A stretch of DNA of 13,406 nucleotides. It comes from an uncultured Clostridia bacterium (GTDB lineage Bacteria; Bacillota; Clostridia; UMGS1810). Positions 1-6,281 of the stretch are shown in pieces (position 1 is the first letter of the stretch; each line of letters opens with the position of its first letter). Location of the stretch: the NCBI GenBank assembly GCA_934481345.1, contig CAKSPF010000022.1, positions 1-13,406 of the forward strand. Reading direction: 5' to 3'. The position numbers were made by a program, and so were the translations under genes. A model generated the notes under the pieces. The model had not been told where the DNA came from and did not search any database. It saw only the letters and a program-made list of their open reading frames with translations.

Positions 1-108
1 TCGCAAGCGACTTGATTATCTTACCACATCCATACTGCTTTTGTCAACACTTTTTTTGAATTTTTTTGAAATTTTTTGTTTTATATTTTGTTTTCATACA
101 AAAACATG
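1..108 (-). promoter_or_regulatory. Strong promoter with phased A-tracts, reading out of the left edge
   Basis: On the minus strand there is TTGACA (positions 47-42), an 18-bp spacer and TAAGAT (23-18). A TGG just before the -10 resembles an extended -10. Directly upstream of the -35, runs of 6-7 A lie at 51-57, 61-67 and 72-77, spaced 10 to 10.5 bp, which is what a bent UP-element-like sequence looks like. Transcription would start near 11-12 and leave the window, so the target is unseen. This segment also holds the 3' flank of yqeG; no convincing terminator was found there. Confidence 0.7.
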
Positions 109-609
109 CTACTGATGCGTCTTGAAATACTCATTCATAACCATTTTTTCAAAAATTCTTTTAAATGCGACAAAACCCGTTTCGTTCTCGCCCACAGCGG
201 TAACCAGAACAGTGAAAAACTTCATACGTTTACCGCCGTAAATATCGGTAAAAATCTGGTCGCCCACAAGACACACTTCTTTTTCTTTCAGCGAAAACTC
301 CTTGAGAACAGTCTTTAAATTCTTTTTGAAAGGCTTCCATGCCCGTGCAATATACGGAACATTCAATTCCTTGCAAAACGGTTCAACTCTCTCCGTATAA
401 TTATTGGACACAATCGCTGCTTTTATACCAATATTTTTCAGAAACTCAAAATATTTTTTTATTTCATCGGGAGGAGTGATTGTGTGATGAGTCACAAGGG
501 TGTTATCAATATCAAAAATAACCCCTCTTATTCCGTTTTGCTTATAAAATTTTTCATCAAGTTCAAAAACATTTTCTGCTGTTTTATCAGGATAAAATCG
601 TTTAAACAC
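109..609 (-). CDS. yqeG: YqeG-family HAD-IIIA phosphatase
   Basis: The protein has 166 aa and belongs to the HAD superfamily of the YqeG type, related to the mitochondrial phosphatidylglycerophosphate phosphatase Gep4. A role in phospholipid phosphate removal is possible but inferred. Visible motifs are DIDNTL (nucleophile D33, acid/base D35), IVSNN around residue 68 (motif II), the KP lysine at about 92 (motif III) and GDQIFTDIYGG (D117, D122; motif IV). I chose GTG at 609 as the start: AGGAAG lies 6 nt upstream, and the resulting N-terminus (FKRFYPDK) has the length of B. subtilis YqeG. An in-frame TTG at 624 overlaps that ribosome binding site and is less likely. The gene follows yqeY after a terminator, so its expression may depend on read-through or an unseen promoter. 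There are no membrane segments, so it is cytosolic or peripheral. Confidence 0.85.
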   Translation of the reverse strand: MFKRFYPDKTAENVFELDEKFYKQNGIRGVIFDIDNTLVTHHTITPPDEIKKYFEFLKNIGIKAAIVSNNYTERVEPFCKELNVPYIARAWKPFKKNLKTVLKEFSLKEKEVCLVGDQIFTDIYGGKRMKFFTVLVTAVGENETGFVAFKRIFEKMVMNEYFKTHQ

Positions 610-629
610 TCTTATCTTCCTCAAAAATT

Positions 630-666
630 ATTTTTTATAAACAAAAGGAGCGAATAAAATCGCTCC
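630..666 (-). terminator. Rho-independent terminator after yqeY
   Basis: Reading the minus strand, GGAGCGA (666-660), a 6-nt loop and TCGCTCC (653-647) form a perfect 7-bp stem. It is followed by TTTTGTTT and more A/T-rich sequence. It lies 11 nt beyond the yqeY stop and before yqeG, so it should separate rpsU-yqeY from yqeG at least in part. Confidence 0.85.
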
Positions 667-676
667 GTTAATGTTT

Positions 677-1120
677 TTACATAAGATATTTTGAAGCAAG
701 CTTATTTACAAGCTTACCGTCGGCTCTGCCCTTAACCTTCGGCATTACCGCCGCCATGACCTTGCCCATGTCCTTTTTTGAAGAAGCACCGGTGCTTTCC
801 ACAGCAGCTTTTACAATTTCGTCTAACTCGTCTTCAGATAATTGGGAAGGTAAATAACCCATTACAATTTCTATTTCTCTGTTTAGCTGTGTTATTAAAT
901 CTTCTCTGCCGCTTTTTTCATATTCAGGGAGCACATCCTTGCGTTTTTTCAGTTCCTTTGCAATAACCTCAATAATGCCCTGATCATCAAGCTCTGTTCG
1001 GTTATCCTTTTCTGTTTGCAGAATTGCGGCTCTGATTCCCTGAACGGTATTTTTTCTGACAATATCCTTTTCTTTCATGGATAATTTCAGGTCCTGTGCC
1101 AGATTTTCTTTTAAACTCAT
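677..1120 (-). CDS. yqeY: GatB/YqeY domain protein
   Basis: The protein has 147 aa, the normal size of stand-alone YqeY. It resembles the tRNA-binding tail domain of the amidotransferase subunit GatB. The whole protein is the domain: an N-terminal helical part (residues 1-90, with EKDIVRKNTVQGIRAAI and LKKRKDVLPEYEKSGREDL) and a C-terminal part (95-147, with GYLPSQLSEDEL, KDMGKVMAAVMPKVKGRADG and a final VNKLASKYL), all characteristic of the family. Its precise function is not established; the link to tRNA or translation is inferred from the domain. AGGAGGGG lies about 6 nt before the ATG. The gene follows rpsU by 36 bp and ends in a terminator, a frequently seen rpsU-yqeY pairing. Confidence 0.93.
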   Translation of the reverse strand: MSLKENLAQDLKLSMKEKDIVRKNTVQGIRAAILQTEKDNRTELDDQGIIEVIAKELKKRKDVLPEYEKSGREDLITQLNREIEIVMGYLPSQLSEDELDEIVKAAVESTGASSKKDMGKVMAAVMPKVKGRADGKLVNKLASKYLM

Positions 1121-1156
1121 AAATATCCCCTCCTGACATAAACGGATATTAGTTAA

Positions 1157-1333
1157 TTATTTATAAGAACGCTTTCTTGCAGCCTCCGACTTTTTTTTGC
1201 GCTTAACACTTGGCTTTTCGTAGTGTTCTCTCTTTCTGATTTCGGATAAAACGCCGGACTTTGCACACTGTCTTTTAAATCTGCGAAGTGCACTGTCTAA
1301 AGATTCATTGTCTTTAATTCTGATCTCTGCCAT
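1157..1333 (-). CDS. rpsU: 30S ribosomal protein S21
   Basis: This small gene encodes 58 aa, starting MAEIRIKDNESLDSALRRFK and ending in a very basic tail (KRKKKSEAARKRSYK). That is the standard S21 pattern: the ALRRFKRQCAKSGVLSEIRKRE core, then a Lys/Arg-rich rRNA-binding helix. S21 binds the 30S platform near the anti-Shine-Dalgarno end of 16S rRNA and acts in initiation. The ATG is preceded by a double GGAGGGAGGG ribosome binding site. Transcription comes from the consensus promoter at 1406-1434 with a leader of about 65 nt, and yqeY follows 36 bp downstream in the same unit. Nothing in the gene is unusual. Confidence 0.97.
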   Translation of the reverse strand: MAEIRIKDNESLDSALRRFKRQCAKSGVLSEIRKREHYEKPSVKRKKKSEAARKRSYK

Positions 1334-1348
1334 AAAAATTCCCTCCCT

Positions 1349-1380
1349 CCGTTACTGCCTGTCTTTCTAACACATAACGG
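1349..1380 (-). promoter_or_regulatory. Leader hairpin next to the rpsU ribosome binding site
   Basis: CCGTTA (minus strand, 1380-1375) can pair perfectly with TAACGG (1354-1349) across a 20-nt loop. The 3' arm ends inside the purine-rich ribosome binding region of rpsU. Only 6 bp are involved, so this may be chance; autoregulation by S21 is speculation. Confidence 0.3.
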
Positions 1381-1405
1381 GTTAAGACAAAATCTATACT
1401 TGTTA

Positions 1406-1434
1406 ATTATACAAAATTTTATCTTATGTGTCAA
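1406..1434 (-). promoter_or_regulatory. Consensus promoter of rpsU-yqeY
   Basis: On the minus strand, TTGACA (1434-1429) and TATAAT (1411-1406) are separated by exactly 17 bp, a perfect sigma-A promoter. The predicted start is near 1399. The promoter lies 41-70 bp beyond the mutS2 stop, and I see no terminator between mutS2 and this promoter. Confidence 0.92.
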
Positions 1435-1474
1435 GAGTAATTTTAAATATCCGTGAAAACGTGTAAAAATATTA

Positions 1475-3838
1475 TTATTTCAGCTCGACAACCGTAACTC
1501 CGCTGTCGCCCTCTCCGAATACTCCGAGTCTGTAACTCTTTACATATGACAGGCTTTTTAAATATGAGTGAATACCCTTTCTGAGCATTCCGGTACCTTT
1601 GCCGTGAATTATACGAACCTGGCCTATTGAAGAGAGCATAGCGTCATCCAGAAATTTATCTATCAGAAGAACGGCGCTGTCAACAGTTTCTCCCCTTACA
1701 TCAAGCTCCGGAGAAAGATTCATGGTTTTTCCCGGCAAGCTCTGATAATCGCGCTTTTCTTTTTTTGATGTCTGCACATTAATAAGCTTTATGTCTTTAA
1801 GGTTGGTCTTTATTTTCATTATTCCGACCTTAACCGTAAGATTACCGGAAGAATCCGGCAAAGAACACACTACTCCCTTTTGACCGAGCTTTACTATTTC
1901 AACACCATCACCGTTTTTTACGGTTTTCGGCGGCTGATACTTTTCCTTTGGCTTAAACATTGCGTCTGCAAGTTTGCTGTTGTTGTCGTTGATTTTTTTG
2001 TTTAATCCGCGTCTGACACGGTCTATCTCCTGCTGTGCCTTCTTTTTATCCTTGACCTGCTGCATTTTCTTTATTTCAGCAAGTACTTCGTCCGAATCGC
2101 GCCTTGCCTGCTCCAGAATTTCCTTTGCCTGCGCTCTTGCGCGTTCGATTATTTTATCGGTTTTTTCGTTAAGACGGCGGTTTTTCTCAGCAGTATCGTC
2201 TTTCAGACGTTCGACTTCGCTTTTGTACTTTGCAGCTCTTTCCTTGTCATGTATGGCGTCGAGGCGGCTTTTTTCGAGTTCCGACAGTATATCCTCAAAT
2301 TTAATGTTCTCGCCTGCGATATAAGTTTTCGCCTGTTCTATGATACTTTCGTCAAGACCGAGTCTTTTTGATATTGCAAAAGCGTTGCTTTTGCCGGGTA
2401 TACCTATCAAAAGTCTGTATGTCGGCTGAAGTGTGTCTACATTAAATTCACAGGAAGCATTTTCAACCCTGTCGGTACCGAGAGCATATGTTTTTAGCTC
2501 GCTGTAATGAGTAGTTGCCATTGTCTTTGCTCCCATCTGCCGGACGCGCTCCAGTATACTTACTGCAAGCGACGCTCCCTCAACCGGATCTGTGCCGGCT
2601 CCCAGCTCGTCAAATATGCACAGTGAATTTTCATCTACATTTTTCAGGATTTTTACTATATTTACCATGTGAGCCGAAAATGTACTGAGTGACTGCTCAA
2701 TACTCTGTTCATCGCCTATATCGGCAAAAATATTTTTAAAAACGGCAACAACAGAACCCTCGGCAGCGGGAATATGAAGTCCTGCCTGAGCCATAAGCGT
2801 AAGAAGTCCCACCGTCTTTAAGACAACTGTCTTTCCGCCGGTGTTCGGTCCCGTTACAACAAGTGTGTCAAAGTCCTTGCCGAGATTTACATTAATCGGA
2901 ACGGCTTTTTTCGGATCCAAAAGCGGATGCCTTGCTTTTTCCAGATTTATATATCCGTCACTGTTTAAAACCGGACGGTAACAGTCATATCTGAGTGCAT
3001 GATGTGCCCTTGCGAAAATAAAATCAAGCTCTGAAATCACATTAAACGTCATTTCCGTGATTTCGGCTTCGTTTGCTATATGTGCCGAAAACTCGGCAAG
3101 TATTCTTTCTATTTCATCTTTCTCACGGTCCGCAAGCTCCCGTATTTCATTATTTGCTTCCACAACGCTCATAGGCTCCACAAAAAGCGTAGCCCCGGTT
3201 GAGGAGGTATCGTGGACGATTCCTTTTATCGTTCCCTTATATTCGGATTTTACGGGCACAACGTATCTGTCGCCGCGCATTGTTATTATCTGCTCCTGCA
3301 GGCATTTTGAATATGCCGGCGAAGATATTATTCCCTTGAGCACATCCCGAACCTTATTGTTTGCCGCTTTGATTTTTCGGCGAATATCTCCAAGCTCCGG
3401 CGATGCGTCGTCTGCAAGCGTTTCATCATCAATTATACTTGCAAAAATTCTCTTTTCAAGTTCTTTGTTTGTGTACAGCGCCTCAAAATGCTCTTTTAAT
3501 GCGTCACATTCTATGTCATCGGGATATGATTTTAGTCTTTGCGCCGTCTGCAGCACTCTGCCTACCGCCAGTATTTCGGGTATAGACAATATACCGCCTC
3601 TGACTGCTCTTGAAAGCGGCGGTCTTATGTCCGTTTTGCACATTACGGGCGGATTGCCCTTTTTGGTAATCAGCACAACCGCCTGTTCCGTTTCATTTTG
3701 CATTATATTTATTTTTTTGATATTATCCGAAACGACATCTCCCTCAAATCTGTCCGCCGTTACGTCCATTGACGCATAGCTTTTTACAGTTTCAAGAATT
3801 TTGTCAAATTCCAGCGTTTTAAATACCTGACTGTTCAT
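1475..3838 (-). CDS. mutS2: MutS2 ATPase with Smr domain
   Basis: The protein has 787 aa, the full family length. Order: an N-terminal core/lever region (1-300); an ABC-type ATPase with Walker A GPNTGGKT (330-337), the signature-like region near SLSTFSAHM (383-391) and Walker B CIFDELGAGTDP (D410, E411); a charged coiled coil (about 515-620); a KOW-like segment (640-690); and a C-terminal Smr domain (710-787) with LDVRG (712-716) and HGKGTG (745-750). MutS2 lacks the mismatch-recognition domain of MutS. In Firmicutes it has been tied to recombination control and to rescue of collided ribosomes. All ATPase and Smr motifs are intact. The ATG overlaps the upstream csaB stop as ATGA, and GGAGAAG inside the csaB end serves as ribosome binding site, so translation is probably coupled. 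Confidence 0.97.
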   Translation of the reverse strand: MNSQVFKTLEFDKILETVKSYASMDVTADRFEGDVVSDNIKKINIMQNETEQAVVLITKKGNPPVMCKTDIRPPLSRAVRGGILSIPEILAVGRVLQTAQRLKSYPDDIECDALKEHFEALYTNKELEKRIFASIIDDETLADDASPELGDIRRKIKAANNKVRDVLKGIISSPAYSKCLQEQIITMRGDRYVVPVKSEYKGTIKGIVHDTSSTGATLFVEPMSVVEANNEIRELADREKDEIERILAEFSAHIANEAEITEMTFNVISELDFIFARAHHALRYDCYRPVLNSDGYINLEKARHPLLDPKKAVPINVNLGKDFDTLVVTGPNTGGKTVVLKTVGLLTLMAQAGLHIPAAEGSVVAVFKNIFADIGDEQSIEQSLSTFSAHMVNIVKILKNVDENSLCIFDELGAGTDPVEGASLAVSILERVRQMGAKTMATTHYSELKTYALGTDRVENASCEFNVDTLQPTYRLLIGIPGKSNAFAISKRLGLDESIIEQAKTYIAGENIKFEDILSELEKSRLDAIHDKERAAKYKSEVERLKDDTAEKNRRLNEKTDKIIERARAQAKEILEQARRDSDEVLAEIKKMQQVKDKKKAQQEIDRVRRGLNKKINDNNSKLADAMFKPKEKYQPPKTVKNGDGVEIVKLGQKGVVCSLPDSSGNLTVKVGIMKIKTNLKDIKLINVQTSKKEKRDYQSLPGKTMNLSPELDVRGETVDSAVLLIDKFLDDAMLSSIGQVRIIHGKGTGMLRKGIHSYLKSLSYVKSYRLGVFGEGDSGVTVVELK

Positions 3839-6057
3839 TTACTGTCTTCTCCTGATATAAGGTTCATCGCAATTTTTGCATTATCTTTTGCCTTGTTTTT
3901 AAGCCCCGGCAAAATTTCTTTTGTTTTTTTTCTTATTTCTTCTCTTTCACTCATAAACTTATCAATTGTTTTCTTGTATTCTCCGCTGATTATATGTGCC
4001 GGCTCAATGCAAAATTCAAAACCGACTGTATTCTGAAAGCTTCTAACCTTTGGATCATAATTTATTCCAAGCACGGGAACACCTGCGGCAGTGGCAAATA
4101 TCAGCATGTGCAGTCTTACCGCAACAGCCGCGTCTGCAAGCGAAATAACACCCATAATCTCACTTACGCTCATAGGTCTGTCTACAAAAATACCCTTTTT
4201 GTCCATACTCTTTATTACCTCAAGGCTTATAGACTTGTCCTTTTCATACTGCATCGGCAAAAACACCGGTGTACAGTCATACCGGGTACAAATATAATCA
4301 ACCATTTTTGAAAAACTTCTGACAAAATCCGTATCCGTATCCGCAAAATTTCTAACGGAAACACAAATATATTTTCCGTTAATGTTATGCTCGGAAAGTA
4401 TTTTTTTGGCGCTTTCGGTATCAAAATCATTCAGGCTGAAAACCGGATCTGCCGTAATTTCAATCCGGGGTTTCGTAACGCCAAGCTCCTTTAAAAGTCT
4501 GCTGCTTTCCCTATCCCTCAGAGTTATTACATCAACGCTGTTTAATACTTTTGATACCTTTTTGCGGTTTCGGCTCTTATTGACGGGACCTATTCCGTTT
4601 GCATACAGCATAACTTTAAGTCCCATTCTTTTTGCAAGCTGTATTATATAAAGATAATACATAATCGACTTTGTACTCGTTATATCCTGAATCAGACTGC
4701 CGCCGCCCGCTATCAGCATTTTTGCATTTTTCATTGCCTTTTTTATTTTTATAATATTAAAGCGGTCAATACTTGCTACACCGTATGCTTCGCCTGTTTT
4801 TTCCGGATTATGCGACAAAACAACCGGTGAAAACGTTTCCGAAAGCTCTGTCAGATCCTTTAGTACGGCTCCGAGCAAAGCATCATCTCCGCGGTTTCCG
4901 TAACCGTAATATCCAAGCATTACAGCGTCATGACGCATATCTCTTAAAGCGCTGTAATACATTTTTATATTATCATCCGCCATTGTTTTTACACTGTAAT
5001 AAGTATCTACAACCATTTTGCCGTAGTCTGTTACTTTCTTTGCCTCATCGCTGTCCATTTTGAAGAGCTTTATTATATCATCACTCAAAACATCAAAATC
5101 AAGCTTTTTGCAGCCGCGGCAGGTAAAATTGCAGTCTCTCGCTTCTTCAAGCTTCGTTTCGTCAAGTATGCCGATATATCCCTCCTGTCCCGCAACAACA
5201 CAGCGTTTTTCCATTGCCATCGGTTCAAGAACGGCACGGCTTACACCCACGCAGACATCGGCTGTCGCATGAATTTCATTTATGTCCACTCTGCCGCCGG
5301 TAAGAATTACTGCATTTCTGCCGAGCTTTTTGTTTGCCTCGTCTGCCGCCGCCTTCATTTCCGCGTATGAGTCGCCGTCACCTACAATGACAGCCTCCAC
5401 ACCGGGAACAGCATCATTTATTTTTTCTATTTTTTCTATTATGCCGAATGCGGGCGCACAAACGGCAGGATTGAGCCTGCTTACATAAACTATACGCTTT
5501 GCGTTCGGATTAAGTCCGAATTCCTTTATTATCTTTTCGCCGGAAACATCTTTGTTAAATTTACCGGAATCTATTCCGTTTATGCTTATAAATATATTCT
5601 TTTCATCAACATTGTAATACTTCAGCAGATATTTCTTTATGTCCTCGCTTACGGCAAGAGTCTTGTCGCCCCAGCAGGTAAGCTTTTTCACAACAAATGA
5701 TGTGTCAAACGTCCAGTGAGCCGTTGTAACAAACACAAAAGACCTGTGCATTTCTTTGTGCAGAAGTCCTATTATAAATCCCGGTATTCTTGCATGAGCG
5801 TGAACAATATCGGGTTTTTCATCTCTGATTATCTTTTTTATCATGCCCTTTGCTTTTATAATCTGAGAATAGTTTCTCGCTTTTACGGGAACTGTATAGT
5901 GCTTTATGCCGAAATCTTCCACTTCTTTCTGATACACTCCGCCGCCCGAAATCATAACGACTTCAAAACCTCTTCGTTTTATTTCCTTGGAAAGCTCCAC
6001 AACGTGTGTTTCCGCTCCGCCTATGTCAAGCCCTGCCAGTGCCATAATAATTTTCAT
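3835..6057 (-). CDS. csaB: Fused GT4 glycosyltransferase and CsaB polysaccharide pyruvyltransferase
   Basis: The protein has 740 aa, about twice the size of a stand-alone CsaB. Residues 1-370 resemble a GT-B fold GT4 glycosyltransferase: LDIGGAETHV near the N-terminus (GGAETH 13-18), INGID (about 159-163) and EPMAMEK (E278, E283); the first Glu of the usual E-x7-E signature is not evident. An unusual Cys trio lies at 309, 313 and 316. Residues 376-735 are a pyruvyltransferase: GYYGYGNRGDD (382-392), IAGGGSLIQD (about 450-459) and VRLHMLIFATAAGVP (R648, H650). CsaB-type enzymes add pyruvate ketals to secondary wall polysaccharide, creating the SLH-domain receptor. The fusion may couple glycan building and pyruvylation. 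No signal peptide is seen, so it is probably cytosolic. I chose ATG 6057: AAGGAG lies properly upstream, whereas the ATG at 6078 would lie about 6 nt from the predicted transcript start. Confidence 0.92.
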   Translation of the reverse strand: MKIIMALAGLDIGGAETHVVELSKEIKRRGFEVVMISGGGVYQKEVEDFGIKHYTVPVKARNYSQIIKAKGMIKKIIRDEKPDIVHAHARIPGFIIGLLHKEMHRSFVFVTTAHWTFDTSFVVKKLTCWGDKTLAVSEDIKKYLLKYYNVDEKNIFISINGIDSGKFNKDVSGEKIIKEFGLNPNAKRIVYVSRLNPAVCAPAFGIIEKIEKINDAVPGVEAVIVGDGDSYAEMKAAADEANKKLGRNAVILTGGRVDINEIHATADVCVGVSRAVLEPMAMEKRCVVAGQEGYIGILDETKLEEARDCNFTCRGCKKLDFDVLSDDIIKLFKMDSDEAKKVTDYGKMVVDTYYSVKTMADDNIKMYYSALRDMRHDAVMLGYYGYGNRGDDALLGAVLKDLTELSETFSPVVLSHNPEKTGEAYGVASIDRFNIIKIKKAMKNAKMLIAGGGSLIQDITSTKSIMYYLYIIQLAKRMGLKVMLYANGIGPVNKSRNRKKVSKVLNSVDVITLRDRESSRLLKELGVTKPRIEITADPVFSLNDFDTESAKKILSEHNINGKYICVSVRNFADTDTDFVRSFSKMVDYICTRYDCTPVFLPMQYEKDKSISLEVIKSMDKKGIFVDRPMSVSEIMGVISLADAAVAVRLHMLIFATAAGVPVLGINYDPKVRSFQNTVGFEFCIEPAHIISGEYKKTIDKFMSEREEIRKKTKEILPGLKNKAKDNAKIAMNLISGEDSK

Positions 6058-6090
6058 CGGGATTCTCCTTTTAAACACATATATATAGTT

Positions 6091-6119
6091 ATTTTAATAC
6101 ATTTTTTCCATAATGTAAA
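6091..6119 (-). promoter_or_regulatory. Promoter of csaB-mutS2
   Basis: On the minus strand, TTTACA (6119-6114), a 17-bp spacer and TAAAAT (6096-6091) make a good sigma-A promoter. The start would be near 6084, giving a leader of about 27 nt to ATG 6057. This supports the shorter csaB start. Confidence 0.75.
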
Positions 6120-6213
6120 GCATTTAACAATTTAAACTTCATTTTATTGTTTATGGTTTGAAATGTATTTTGATTTGTGATAATATAATTATATAAACTT
6201 GATTATATTTATA

Positions 6214-6242
6214 TTGACTGAGCCGTTATAATATAATATATT
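6214..6242 (+). promoter_or_regulatory. Probable lacZ promoter
   Basis: TTGACT (6214-6219), a 17-bp spacer and TATATT (6237-6242) point to a start near 6249 and a leader of about 33 nt. The surroundings are extremely A/T-rich, so other hexamers are possible, for example TTGATT (6170) with TATAAA (6192) at 16 bp. AAAGGA at 6268-6273 is the lacZ ribosome binding site. Confidence 0.6.
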
Positions 6243-6252
6243 TATATTATAA
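6226..6252. promoter_or_regulatory. Inverted repeat over the lacZ -10, possible operator
   Basis: TTATAATATA (6226-6235) and TATATTATAA (6243-6252) are perfect 10-bp inverted arms with a 7-nt centre. They sit over the predicted -10 and start site of lacZ, where a repressor would be expected to bind. The arms are pure A/T, so chance palindromy is a real alternative, and no regulator gene lies in the window. Confidence 0.35.
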
Positions 6253-6281
6253 GCATACTTACTTATGAAAGGACGATAGCA

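Noticed and set aside
622..624. TTG start for yqeG
   Set aside because: It overlaps the ribosome binding site that serves the better-placed GTG at 609, and the extra residues are absent from B. subtilis YqeG.
1434..1475. Terminator after mutS2
   Set aside because: CACG-TTTT-CACG looks hairpin-like but is a direct, not inverted, repeat and cannot fold.
3057..3779. Long open frame on the plus strand opposite mutS2
   Set aside because: It is Ser-rich low-complexity sequence antisense to a conserved, intact mutS2, and shows no recognisable domain.
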